Positions 17,411 to 26,358 of a stretch of DNA of 64,000 bases are shown piece by piece. The notes below the pieces were generated by a model, which was not told the origin of the DNA, ran no database searches, and saw only the letters and a program-made list of their open reading frames with translations. Within the stretch, counting starts at the first letter, position 1, and each line of letters starts with the position of its first letter. The position numbers and the translations under genes were made by a program. The DNA is from Phycisphaerae bacterium (lineage in GTDB: Bacteria; Planctomycetota; Phycisphaerae; UBA1845; UTPLA1). The stretch is taken from NCBI GenBank assembly GCA_035275405.1, contig DATEMU010000015.1, forward strand, positions 496,001-560,000, given 5' to 3'.

Positions 17411-18313
17411 AGTCCCTAAAAGAACTTCATAAACAATGACGAAGAGTGCCGATAGCCAGGGTGTTGCAGGATGCGACGACACCGGGTGTCATGGAGGACA
17501 CGCATATGGCCAAGCCTCTCGTCGACGACGGACTCTGGGCAATTGTCGAGCCCTTACTACCCCAGTGGAAGCCGAACCCCAAGGGCGGGCAGCCGCGCAA
17601 GAGCGACCGGCTCTGTCTGGCCGGGATCATCTTCGTGCTCAAGACCGGCATCGGCTGGGAGCACTTCCCGCAGGAGATGGGTTGCTCCGGCATGACGCTG
17701 TGGAATCGTCTGGCCGAATGGCAACGGGCCGGCGTTTGGAAGCGAATCCACCGCGTGCTCTTGGCCCAGCTGAATGGCGCCGACCTCCTCGACTGGTCGC
17801 GTGCCGCGGTCGACAGTGGCACGATTCGCGCGGTCGGGGGGGCGAAAAAACCGGCCCCAATCCAACGGATCGCCGCAAGCCCGGCAGCAAGCATCATCTC
17901 GCCACGGAGGGCGGCGGCCTCCCCTTGGCCTTCACGCTTACCGCGGCGAACCGCCATGATGTCACGCAACTGATTCCCCTGGTCGATGCCATTGAACCCG
18001 TGAAGGGCAAGTCGGGTCGTCCGCGCCGACGGCCGGACCTGTTGTATGCCGACCGCGCCTACGACTCGCACGCCCATCGCATGGCCTTGTGGTCGCGCGG
18101 CATCGCGCCGCAGATTGCGCATCGAAATACCGAGCACGGCAGTGGATTGGGCAAACGTCGCTGGGTCGTGGAACGAACGATCAGTTGGCTGCGCCAATTC
18201 CGACGCCTTCGAATTCGCTATGATCGTCGCGCTGACATCCATACGGCATTTCTCACACTGGGCTGCGCCTTGATCTGTTGGCGACGATTAAAGAATGGGT
18301 ACTTTTAGGGACT
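17411..18313 (+). mobile_element. IS5-family insertion sequence, IS427-like, 903 bp
   Basis: The ends are inverted repeats beginning AGTCCCTAAAAG on the left and its complement at the right end, with one mismatch shortly inside. CTAAG repeats flank both sides. One transposase gene in two overlapping frames fills the element, and its stop codon lies inside the right inverted repeat. The structure appears complete and possibly active. The element sits between the M28 peptidase gene and a propeller-like frame whose 5' end it has removed. Confidence 0.9.
17506..18308 (+). CDS. IS5-family transposase, made by -1 frameshifting
   Basis: The ATG at 17506 has GGAGG eight bases upstream. The first frame encodes the N-terminal helix-turn-helix domain (LWAIVEPLLP) up to the first catalytic aspartate (AVDSGTIRAVG). 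At a run of six A (17845-17850, codons GCG AAA AAA) a shift of -1 joins the second frame, which continues TGPNPTDRRKPGSKHHL, then the second aspartate (LLYADRAYDS) and the glutamate (RRWVVERTISW). The joined protein is about 267 residues, normal for IS427-group DDE transposases, in which such frameshifting is known. The shift might instead be a disabling mutation, but its position at a slippery run favours programming. Confidence 0.87.
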
Positions 18314-19102
18314 CTAAGGTACTCTGACGATGAAACTCACAAGTGGACTATTACTCCGTTGCAGGCGTGGCGAGCTATTAGCGCGATCGCGGTCGATGAC
18401 TCAGTTCTGGTTGGCACGTCAGGAGGGCAGATTTGGCAGCAAATAAATCACGGGGAGAGTTGGCGCAGGATGGAAGATGCTCCATCGGTCGCGGATTTGA
18501 AGGACCTCTTGGCGGACCCAAGTGGCAAAGGGTTTTGGATTGCTAGTTCGCGAGAAATCTGCCACTGGCCCGAAGTTGGAAAAAGGTATAGGTTTGAAAA
18601 TGCCGACATCCACGGAGTACGTATGGAGTACTGCGGGGACCGGATGTATGCCTTTTACTCAACAAAGCAATACTCTGGTTCGAATGCCGAATATTGCTAT
18701 TTCCTCGCCTGGTGCGACGAGGTAGGCTGGATTAGCCCAGTGAATTTGGGATGCTACCGGAACCTGCAAATCGGCGCATCAACGGATGGTGTGCTTAGCA
18801 CTGGCGCGAATGAGTCTACTGACGAAGTGTGGGTATTACTGCCTGATGATATTAAGGTCGTAAAGGACCGTGAAGTCAGGAGCATCAAGCGCACCGCGGA
18901 TTTAATACTGGGGGCGGCCGCCATTTGTTGGTGGTCAGAGAAAACTAGAGATTGGAGTTATGTGTATTCCGGATTTGCGAACAGTCCCATGCTTTTAGAC
19001 CCACAACGTATAGTGGAAATGCCAGATGGCATGTTTTTGCTGTTGGGAACCGGTGTCATGTATTCCGAGAACGATGGCAAGAATTGGTATTGGCTCGACT
19101 AG
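18314..19102 (+). pseudogene. 5'-truncated beta-propeller/BNR-like gene interrupted by the IS
   Basis: An open frame runs out of the IS right end and continues about 260 codons to a stop at 19102, with no proper start of its own. The predicted sequence has repeating short beta motifs (VLVGTSGGQIWQ; ESWRRMED) and ends with an Asp-box-like S-E-N-D-G-K-N-W, as in BNR/sialidase-type propellers. Removing the IS and one CTAAG joins this frame to about 29 more open codons upstream, without an obvious start there. The gene is therefore probably broken or had lost its 5' end. It is more AT-rich than region 1. Confidence 0.6.
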
Positions 19103-19253
19103 TACCACAACAATACTCTTCCATCCACGGTCATTAGCGAAAGTGGGTCGGCTTGAATGCGTTCACATACAAGCGACGGATCATTTGTTTGAGGTATCAG
19201 GTGGGAGAGCCCTTAAGGACGACAAAAGCGATGGGAAGCGCCAGTGACACGCA

Positions 19254-19748
19254 ATGGAGGCTTGCTTACCTGTTGCGCAGGACGATATAACATGTCTGAG
19301 GCAAGAAACTTATCGGATGGTCGTTGCCGAACTTCGAACAGTAGAGCTCTTGGGGGGCTTGAATGAGACGGAACGAAAGCACGCCCCCAGGGTACTCTTC
19401 ACGGCCGGCGACCTAAGGCTCCTGCGTCGGGGCCCCCGTATCTCCGTCATCGGATCCAGTAAAGCATCTCCCGACGGCCTTACCAAAGCCCGTCTTATCG
19501 CCAATCTCATCGTGACTCGCGGAGGAGTGGTGATCAGTGGTTTGGCCGAGGGCATCGACACGGCGGCCCATGTCGCGGCGCTGGAGGCCAAAGGCTCCAC
19601 TGTTGCCGTCATTGGAACGTCGCTGTGCCGAGGAAGATGCTCTCCGGATCGGCCTACCGGGGGCCGACGCAACATAAGCCCGATTCTGGGGCCGCCAAAC
19701 AGGATCCGACACACCAAATCCTCGGTGGCCGCTGAATTCCCAAGTTAG
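19254..19748 (+). pseudogene. DprA/SLOG-like Rossmann protein, probably truncated
   Basis: 164 residues from the ATG at 19254, or fewer from 19317. The middle clearly matches the DprA/Smf (SLOG superfamily) Rossmann fold: AGDLRLL, ISVIGSSKAS, VVISGLAEGIDTAAH, then VAVIGTS. In DprA the last motif is followed by a second half with more nucleotide-binding residues; here the reading becomes unrelated Arg/Pro-rich sequence and ends. The gene is probably frameshifted or truncated. Small DprA-like SLOG proteins also occur in conflict and nucleotide-signalling loci. It converges on livF with a 32-bp gap. Confidence 0.65.
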
Positions 19749-19780
19749 ACGTCACCGACAGAGCGTATATCGCTCTCTCC

Positions 19781-20503
19781 TCAAAGATAGACTTCGCGCA
19801 GCTTATCATCGTCATTTAGCAAGGCGGTCGGTCCGCTAAACGAAATTGCCCCGTTCCGCAAGGCGTACACGCGATGGGCGATCCTCAGCACTTGGCGGAC
19901 CTTCTGCTCGACGATCAGAATCGACACGCCATGATCTCGGCTTAGGGTCTGGATGCGATGCAGCGCTTCGTTGGCCAATGGAGGGGCCAGCCCAAGCGAA
20001 GGCTCATCCAGCAGGATCATTAAAGGCGACAGGACAAGCGACATGGCCAGGGCGAGCACTTGCTTCTCGCCGCCCGAGAGCGTGGCCGCGCGCTGCCTCA
20101 GTCGCGGCTCGAGCACCGGATACTCAATCAATGCACGTTCGAGCCCCGCTTGACGAACGCGGTTGTCCGACAGAGTGGCGCCGGCGACCTGAAGGTTTTC
20201 GCGGACCGTCAGGTCGCCGAAGACTCGGTTGCCTTGCGGCACGTAGGCAACACCCGCGTGGATCATCTCCCTGGGTTTTGGTTTCCCGATGGCTTGGCCG
20301 TTATAATAAACGTGTCCCTTCCAGATTGGGATCATGCCGAAGATGGCTTTGAGCAACGTGGATTTCCCCGCACCGTTGTGGCCGATGATCGCTACGATCT
20401 CGCCGCGGGCGACGTTCATGCTCACGCCGCCGAGCACCTGCTTCTTGCTGTAGCCCGACACGAGCGCGTCCACGTCGAGGAGGATTTCGTTACTCTCAGC
20501 CAA
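19781..20503 (-). CDS. livF: Amino-acid ABC importer ATPase, LivF type
   Basis: About 240 residues. The start is most likely TTG at 20503, overlapping the livG stop by 8 bp; no ATG fits. Motifs: Walker A GHNGAGKSTLLK, the LivF-type AYVPQGNRVFGDLTVRENL segment, signature LSGGEKQ, Walker B ILLDEPSLGLAPP, and switch histidine replaced by glutamine context in VEQKVRQ, as is usual in LivF (VEQ). It is the last gene of the seven-gene operon and forms the ATPase pair with LivG. Confidence 0.92.
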   Translation of the reverse strand: MAESNEILLDVDALVSGYSKKQVLGGVSMNVARGEIVAIIGHNGAGKSTLLKAIFGMIPIWKGHVYYNGQAIGKPKPREMIHAGVAYVPQGNRVFGDLTVRENLQVAGATLSDNRVRQAGLERALIEYPVLEPRLRQRAATLSGGEKQVLALAMSLVLSPLMILLDEPSLGLAPPLANEALHRIQTLSRDHGVSILIVEQKVRQVLRIAHRVYALRNGAISFSGPTALLNDDDKLREVYL

Positions 20504-21245
20504 CGTACGCCTCCAGAATCTCCGGACGCTCCAGGACCTCATGCGGCGGTCCGTCCGCGATCACGACGCCGTGGTCCATTACAATGACCCGCTCGGCAAT
20601 CTGCCTGACGGCCGGAATATCATGCTCGATGAAGAAAACCAGCTTGCCGTCGTCGTGCAAGGTCTGCAACAAGCCGAGAATCTTCTCCGCCATTTGCGAG
20701 TGCACACCTGCTACCGGTTCATCGAGGAATAGGATTCGAGCATCAGTGGCAATGCAACAGGCGAGCGTAAGGATTTTCTGTTGACCATACGAGAGAGTGC
20801 CTGCCATATCGTGCGCTTTCTCTGCCAACCCCACAAACTCGAGCAGTTCCATCGCACGTTCTTTATTCGCCCGCTCGTTGGCGCCTACCCCGATGCGCGT
20901 TAGGGCGCGCCAAAGCCGTTCGCCCTTTTGGCATTGCCGGGCGAGCATCACGTTTTCGAGGACACTAATCAAACTGATCAGACGAAGCTCTTGAAAGGTT
21001 CGCGCGAGACCGGCCTGCACGATGCGGTGCGGGGCCAAACGAGTCAACTCCACGTCGTCGAGGAAGATCTTTCCTTCATCGGGGCGCATAAACCCTGTGA
21101 CGACATTCAGTAGGGTCGTCTTACCTGCGCCATTAGGACCGATGATGGCAACAAAACCACTGAGCGGTAGGGACAGAGCGGCAATGTCTAGCACTGCTGT
21201 GCCGTCAAACGATTTCCGGATATTCACGCAACGCAACGATTCCAT
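20496..21245 (-). CDS. livG: Amino-acid ABC importer ATPase, LivG type
   Basis: About 249 residues from the ATG at 21245, which has AGGAAG about 9 bp upstream; an upstream extension to 21332 would be Cys-rich and unlike the family. Motifs: Walker A GPNGAGKTTLLN, LARTFQELRL typical of LivG, a variant signature LSYGQQK (tyrosine for the usual first glycine), Walker B ILFLDEPVAGV and switch histidine EHD. The 83-bp gap before it is the largest inside the operon. It pairs with LivF to power import through LivH/LivM. Confidence 0.92.
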   Translation of the reverse strand: MESLRCVNIRKSFDGTAVLDIAALSLPLSGFVAIIGPNGAGKTTLLNVVTGFMRPDEGKIFLDDVELTRLAPHRIVQAGLARTFQELRLISLISVLENVMLARQCQKGERLWRALTRIGVGANERANKERAMELLEFVGLAEKAHDMAGTLSYGQQKILTLACCIATDARILFLDEPVAGVHSQMAEKILGLLQTLHDDGKLVFFIEHDIPAVRQIAERVIVMDHGVVIADGPPHEVLERPEILEAYVG

Positions 21246-21328
21246 TCGCTTATGCTTCCTGAAAAGTACAACAACGATCTGCCTACACGAACTCCATCCT
21301 TCACAGGAACCGCAACTGGCACATTGGC

Positions 21329-22201
21329 TCACCGCCTAAAAGCATAGCGTCCGACGAGCCCTTTTGGCCGGACCATCATAATGAACACCAGCAGCGCCCC
21401 GTAAATAATCTGACGGAGGTTCGCCGCGGCGGCAGTAGGGAGGCCGAGAAAGCGCAATGCCTCGGGTAGCGTCACGAGTACGATCGCCCCCACCAAGGGC
21501 CCCCACATGCTCCCAGCGCCGCCGATGATTACCATCGACAACACCAAGATTGACTCCATCACCGTGAAGCTTGTCGGATCGATATACGTGATGTAGTGGG
21601 CATAAAGGCTCCCAGCTAAAGATGCCAAGGCGGCACTAACCGCAACTGCCACAAGCTTGGCCCTTACCGTGTCTCTGCCGAGAGACTGAGTAAAGCTCTC
21701 ATCCTCACGGATACCACGTAGGATTCTACCCAACTGACTGGTCGTGATCCGGCGAACAATAAAGTGCGCCATTACTGCGAATGCGCCGGAAAGCACTAGA
21801 AAGTCGGCGTGCGATGACACAGCCCAACCAAATACAGTAGGTCGCGGAATTCCCGAGATTCCAAGCGGCCCTTGTGTAACCACTTGAAAGTTGTTGAACA
21901 TAGCAAACAAGATCATTTGAAATGCAAACGTTGCCAACACGAAGTAATCGTCATGCACACGCACCGACGCGAGCGCGATTATCTGCGACAGGATTGCTCC
22001 AACAATCATCGAGAGCAAGCACGCGACGCCGAACGGCAGACCAACATAAAGCCCAAGCAAACCCGCAGTGTACGCTCCTAAGCCATAGAATCCGGCTTGA
22101 GTGATCGAGAGTAGCCCGGCGTGCCCGACCATCAGATCCAAGGACATCGCGAGTATCGCGTAAATACTTACGACAACGGCAACGTGAAGAAGGAATTCCA
22201 T
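21329..22201 (-). CDS. livM: Amino-acid ABC importer permease, LivM type
   Basis: About 290 residues from the ATG at 22201, which is one base after the livH stop. It shows LivM family features: AILAMSLDLMVGHAGLLSITQAGF with the conserved G-x-x-S/G near the N terminus, YFVLATFAFQMI, TQGPLGISGIPRP, and the cytoplasmic EAA-like loop RGIREDESFTQSLG. Eight to nine hydrophobic segments are visible. The C terminus RPKGLVGR is also typical. It forms the translocation channel with LivH. Confidence 0.92.
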   Translation of the reverse strand: MEFLLHVAVVVSIYAILAMSLDLMVGHAGLLSITQAGFYGLGAYTAGLLGLYVGLPFGVACLLSMIVGAILSQIIALASVRVHDDYFVLATFAFQMILFAMFNNFQVVTQGPLGISGIPRPTVFGWAVSSHADFLVLSGAFAVMAHFIVRRITTSQLGRILRGIREDESFTQSLGRDTVRAKLVAVAVSAALASLAGSLYAHYITYIDPTSFTVMESILVLSMVIIGGAGSMWGPLVGAIVLVTLPEALRFLGLPTAAAANLRQIIYGALLVFIMMVRPKGLVGRYAFRR

Positions 22202-22202
22202 G

Positions 22203-23081
22203 CTAGGTCGCCTTCCGCCTAGCCGGACTCCCGAGAAGCCCTTGAGGCCGTATGAGCACAAAGAGAAATAAGATTATGAAAACGATACCATCCTGCCACT
22301 GACCTGGAAACCAGCCAATAGCGAGCTGCCGCACTATACCCAGAAAGAGTCCCGCTAAAACCGCCCCTCCGATGCTTCCAACTCCGCCAACCACCAAGGT
22401 AACCACACCTAGTAGGGCTGCATTGAACCCCATTGCTGGCTCCGCACCGTTTTCGCAGGTCGCGAGGACAGCGGACAGCGTGGCTGTTATCGCGCCAAGA
22501 GACCCGCTCAGCAATCTGAGCCTTGCGCGATGGATGCCAACGACGGCCGAAAGTTCACTGTCACTTGCGAGTGCTCTAATCTGCTTTCCAGTTTCCGCAT
22601 ATTTAAGAAAGACCCAGGCAAAAACTGCTACGGTTGTAGCTGTCACCATCGTGGCGATCTGCAGCGGCATGACGCGGAGCGGCAAAAACGTAAGTCCTTC
22701 CCCCACCTCTGGGCCTTGAACGTTCCGGGCCTGATCGCCAAAAATGAGTGAAATTCCATTCTGCACTATTATCAAGAGGGCAATTGAGCAGAGAAGCAGA
22801 ATCTGAGATGATGCTGATAATCGCCGGAGCGGCTCAAAAACGATTCTCTCTTGTGCTATGGCCATTGCAATCGCGCTTACGGCTGCAAGGAGCGAACTTG
22901 GGACGATGCCAAGTTGCATTTCTTGGTGCGCTGTGCAAAATGTGTACGCCGCTAAAACGAGCACAGATCCGTAGCTGATATTAAAGAAGCCGCTCCCGAG
23001 GTAAGACAGGTTGAGCCCGATCCCGAGCAAAACGCAGCTAGAACCAACGACCAATCCGTTGAATAGGAGTTGGATGAACAT
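22203..23081 (-). CDS. livH: Amino-acid ABC importer permease, LivH type
   Basis: 292 residues starting with ATG directly abutting the stop of the DAC-like gene (TAGATG), so the two are translationally linked. LivH features: LLFNGLVVGSSCVLLGIGLNL at the N terminus, RALASDSELSAVVGI as the cytoplasmic coupling loop, GFNAALLGVVTLVVGGVGSIGGAVLAG, and RPQGLLG at the C terminus. About eight helices. The direct coupling to a putative nucleotide cyclase is unusual for a Liv transporter and suggests coordinated production. Confidence 0.92.
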   Translation of the reverse strand: MFIQLLFNGLVVGSSCVLLGIGLNLSYLGSGFFNISYGSVLVLAAYTFCTAHQEMQLGIVPSSLLAAVSAIAMAIAQERIVFEPLRRLSASSQILLLCSIALLIIVQNGISLIFGDQARNVQGPEVGEGLTFLPLRVMPLQIATMVTATTVAVFAWVFLKYAETGKQIRALASDSELSAVVGIHRARLRLLSGSLGAITATLSAVLATCENGAEPAMGFNAALLGVVTLVVGGVGSIGGAVLAGLFLGIVRQLAIGWFPGQWQDGIVFIILFLFVLIRPQGLLGSPARRKAT

Positions 23082-25265
23082 CTACCTTCGCCCACGAGGC
23101 CAAATCTTCACTCCCCCGTCCACAGACAGCGATAGGATGAGATGCTTTTTTCGCCCTAATACCTTTGAAAGGTTTTCGGCAGTGAGGTGACGCGCGCCTC
23201 GGCCGAGGAGGTGCTTTACCTTTCCTAGATTGCCTTCGAAATCAATTTTTCTTGCAGCACCTCTAGTTCTTGGATCCACGGGAAAGACGAGGTATCGCAA
23301 TTGCATGTCCCCATTAGGGGAGATTACGGACGCACCATCCCTGCGGAAAAGTGCGCGGATGAGCATCAGATCTGTATACTCAAGCGAATCAAGCTTGGCC
23401 CATTCCATTTGCAGCGTGCGAGACTCCATCGGGCTAATGCACGCGTTAATGTCTGCGTGCCTGGCGACAACTATGAGAGCGCCCTCTCCCGGCGTTTCCT
23501 CGATTTGGCTCAGTGCCTCAAAGAGTTCGTCGATCCACACCGGCTTCCCAGTGAAGGCCTTCTTCAATTGATCCTTCCTAAGCGTGTTCGGAAGTCCGAG
23601 GACGCCTGATTCGTGGCGCCACTTCCCTAGAAGGGCACCTTCCCCGTAGATCCGAACAATGCCATCGCCGCTGGAAGAAAGAACAAACAGACCCTTGAAT
23701 CGCTTTGTCGTGCGACGCATCCAAGCTTCGTCAGGAACATCCCGGAGAAGCCCTAGATAATTGATCCCTCTTCCATCGGGATGTACGTTGGCGTCCACAA
23801 AGCCAGCGACAGGAGGATTCTGAAAAACCGAATAGTTGCTTTTGAGGATTCTGCTAAGTGGCATATCACGAATATCCTCTCTGCTAACTGTCTCGTTGAA
23901 CAATCTCCAACAACGTCCTGGTCCGAACAGAAGCAGAAAGCGGCACGGCGTTCCTTCGTGGATGTAATTGCTCACTTCGCCCATCTGGGAAATCAGCATG
24001 CTCAAACCCACTACCGGCGCACCAGAAAACTTGCTACTGATCTTAGGATCTTTGACCAGTTTCTTCATAATGACTCTGACGATATGTAATTGTTTTACGC
24101 GCTCATCCGGGTCGTACCCGCGCAAAAGGGGCTTCGTGAGTTGCTTTCTTGGTTTATCTTTCAAAAGCTCGTCTCTCAGACTAACTGACTGGCTATCCCG
24201 ACACTTCTTCAAGGCCTCCTGCTGGACTACGGCTTTCTGAAGAAATTTTTTTGCTATAACTTCTGCCTTTCCGAGGTCTTGGTCCAAAATGGGATGTGTC
24301 CCCACAGCGACCAAACAAATGCACTTCGGCGCATTCTCATCGACAGCAACAGTTAGGCACGCTGCATAGTGGTGCCAAGGAGCGAAAAGCAGGCCGGCTT
24401 GAATAACCCCGAGGAAATCCAGGTATTCGTGGTGCCAGTGTGCGATGTCTGCCTTTTTGCTCGGAACTATGCGATCAGCCGTTGGATCACGGAGCAGCGC
24501 CGTGGCCTTGTGAAGCGCGCCGAGCGCATTAACATTCCCGGCTATCTCGGCGAGCGCATTTTTTCGCGAGTGTTCCAAGGCATCTGTGTCTGTGGCAATT
24601 TGACGCAATTTGCGGCGTAATGACCGAGCAAGTGCGGGATAATGGATTGGCTTCGTATTCATGTTTGCAAACTTAGCAACCGAACATTGAAATAGGCCAG
24701 GCAAATTAACACTCTTACCGTGCTTGCTATGGGTAATCAGCTTGCGGCGGACATCTGGCGAATAGCTTAAGTCATAGCAAGTCAAGCTTTGGGTCGAAAC
24801 CGAAAAAGAGAGCGGCTGTTTCGCGTCGGAATCGTGGCGGAGATGGAAAAGGCAAGTACCGCCGGGCATGAAATGTTTGTTGCGCGACGCCGAGTGAACT
24901 ATTCTCTCACTAAGAGTATTGTGGCGCCCAATTATCTCGAAACCGATTTTCGCAAGGAGATCGAGTTGAACCTGAAGAATGCCATTTCCGACAAGCGATT
25001 TGTCAAGCACATACCCCGAGACTTTCTCGTCCTCGACGAGAGGAGACCACATCCGCGTCAGAAGAAGCTGGCAATTCGGGATAATGTCCCACTTCAAAGG
25101 ACGCTTGGCGCCTACTGATTTAGGAATTACGGGATTTGCGATAAGCGATGCGAATAACCTGAAGAATCCCTCGCTGCGCAGTTTTTCTTGAAATCTACTA
25201 AGGTCTTGCCTATCCGACGCTAGGGACTTGACCAGGCGTTGGATCCGCGCGTCAACGGTGTTCAC
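23082..25265 (-). CDS. Large protein with C-terminal diadenylate-cyclase (DAC)-like domain
   Basis: 727 residues from a GTG at 25265, chosen because GGAGG lies 7 bases upstream; it overlaps the upstream gene's end by 14 bp. The last 100 residues resemble DAC (DisA_N) domains, which make cyclic di-AMP from ATP: D-G-A at residues 643-645, followed by an N-G turn, then G-A-R-H-L-T-A at 690-696, then a hydrophobic strand (HLILSLSVDGGVKI) like the end of the DAC fold. In known DACs the second motif is G-T/A-R-H-R-x-A; here the second Arg is Leu, so activity is uncertain. The preceding 600 residues have no signal peptide or helix-rich membrane part and match nothing I can name; they may be a sensor region. 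The position inside a Liv operon suggests signalling tied to amino-acid import. Moderately sure of the domain, unsure of activity. Confidence 0.6.
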   Translation of the reverse strand: MNTVDARIQRLVKSLASDRQDLSRFQEKLRSEGFFRLFASLIANPVIPKSVGAKRPLKWDIIPNCQLLLTRMWSPLVEDEKVSGYVLDKSLVGNGILQVQLDLLAKIGFEIIGRHNTLSERIVHSASRNKHFMPGGTCLFHLRHDSDAKQPLSFSVSTQSLTCYDLSYSPDVRRKLITHSKHGKSVNLPGLFQCSVAKFANMNTKPIHYPALARSLRRKLRQIATDTDALEHSRKNALAEIAGNVNALGALHKATALLRDPTADRIVPSKKADIAHWHHEYLDFLGVIQAGLLFAPWHHYAACLTVAVDENAPKCICLVAVGTHPILDQDLGKAEVIAKKFLQKAVVQQEALKKCRDSQSVSLRDELLKDKPRKQLTKPLLRGYDPDERVKQLHIVRVIMKKLVKDPKISSKFSGAPVVGLSMLISQMGEVSNYIHEGTPCRFLLLFGPGRCWRLFNETVSREDIRDMPLSRILKSNYSVFQNPPVAGFVDANVHPDGRGINYLGLLRDVPDEAWMRRTTKRFKGLFVLSSSGDGIVRIYGEGALLGKWRHESGVLGLPNTLRKDQLKKAFTGKPVWIDELFEALSQIEETPGEGALIVVARHADINACISPMESRTLQMEWAKLDSLEYTDLMLIRALFRRDGASVISPNGDMQLRYLVFPVDPRTRGAARKIDFEGNLGKVKHLLGRGARHLTAENLSKVLGRKKHLILSLSVDGGVKIWPRGRR

Positions 25266-26334
25266 TATGGTCACCTCCTCGTGGGCAAGTCCCGGCGGAT
25301 ATGGCGCCCAACAGCACACTTGCCCAATCACTTTGCAACTCTTCCTGAGTCAGAAGAGCTTGGATCATGTGGCAAGGTTGCATGCCAAGTTCCGCTATTC
25401 CGCGACGAATACGACCAACGACATTCCGAGCTATTTGCCCTCGGCGAGACTGGTCAAGTGGCTGGCCTGCCCTGAGAATTGCTGTGACGGCTCGATACGC
25501 ATCCGCTACGACTCGAAAGGGATAGGGCTGTACGGCGTAGAACGCCGGGCAAGCCGCTTGATCAACGACTCTTTCAAGTACCACGCGAACCTCCTCCACA
25601 TCGAAGATCGAATCGAGCGAACATATAGCAACCTCTAGGCGTTCGAGACCGTAGGCAGTTGCGCAAAGACCCGTGCAACTTGGTAGGACCTCTAAGAACT
25701 TGCGTCCTTTTGAGTCTGCCATCCGGTACTGGAGGAATTCGAGTGTCGCGATTTCGAACGGTGGCGCACCCGTCGCGGGACGATAGAAGACCTCGCTTCT
25801 AATCCCGGCTGGTTCGCCCGCAGTATCAGGGACGAGGACACATGCATTGCCTGGTGCGGGGATTATGTTGTCCGGCGGAATACCGAGCCGACACCAAGCA
25901 TCGCGCGACCAGTCATCGGCCTCAATTGGTGTATCAATCATGCCTCCTCCGGGGTAGATCGTGACGAGGACGTTGCGCGGTTCTAGGTGGAGCGCATCAA
26001 CGAGGTTCGTAAATGTTCGTTCGATCTCCGCTACGCAGTTTTCTCGGCAAAAATCAGTGATCCAAAGAGAAACTGACATTTCAAAAAGCGAAAGATGTGG
26101 ACCAAAGCCAACACGATTGAGATCTACCGCCCGAAAGCAAATGTCCTGTATAAGATTCCGGAGCCTTGGTATCGGATCACAACGCACCGCCTGAATGGCT
26201 TCAGGGTGCCCGACGCTCGGTGTGAATGTGTTAGGGAACACGTCGCTGAGTAGGCCCGTCCCCTGTTGCGCTGTAAACGCGTTGTGGTCACAATAGAAAT
26301 CTCGGATTGTTTGGCGGAGTCTAGGCAGCGACAT
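25252..26334 (-). CDS. Stand-alone alanyl-tRNA-synthetase-like class II catalytic domain
   Basis: 360 residues from the ATG at 26334, GAGGAA nine bases upstream. It aligns by eye to the archaeal-type AlaRS catalytic core: a motif-2 region CFRAVDLNRVGFGPHLSLFEM at residues 66-86 (split here: CFRAVDLNRVG, then HLSLFEM), SEVFYR...FEIATLEFLQYR at 180-204, and motif 3 TAYGLERLEVA at 226-236. Intact AlaRS is over 850 residues with tRNA-binding, editing and C-Ala domains; none is present. The product could activate an amino acid as its adenylate and pass it to a non-tRNA acceptor, or act as a sensor. It lies 24 bp after the binding-protein gene and overlaps the DAC-like gene. Family assignment fairly sure, substrate unknown. 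Confidence 0.72.
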   Translation of the reverse strand: MSLPRLRQTIRDFYCDHNAFTAQQGTGLLSDVFPNTFTPSVGHPEAIQAVRCDPIPRLRNLIQDICFRAVDLNRVGFGPHLSLFEMSVSLWITDFCRENCVAEIERTFTNLVDALHLEPRNVLVTIYPGGGMIDTPIEADDWSRDAWCRLGIPPDNIIPAPGNACVLVPDTAGEPAGIRSEVFYRPATGAPPFEIATLEFLQYRMADSKGRKFLEVLPSCTGLCATAYGLERLEVAICSLDSIFDVEEVRVVLERVVDQAACPAFYAVQPYPFRVVADAYRAVTAILRAGQPLDQSRRGQIARNVVGRIRRGIAELGMQPCHMIQALLTQEELQSDWASVLLGAISAGTCPRGGDHSEHR

Positions 26335-26358
26335 TCGTCATTTCCTCAACCGTCTGCC

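Noticed and set aside
17845..17850. Transposase frameshift as a sequencing error
   Set aside because: The shift lies exactly at a slippery A6 run where IS427-like elements are known to frameshift, and both frames are otherwise intact.
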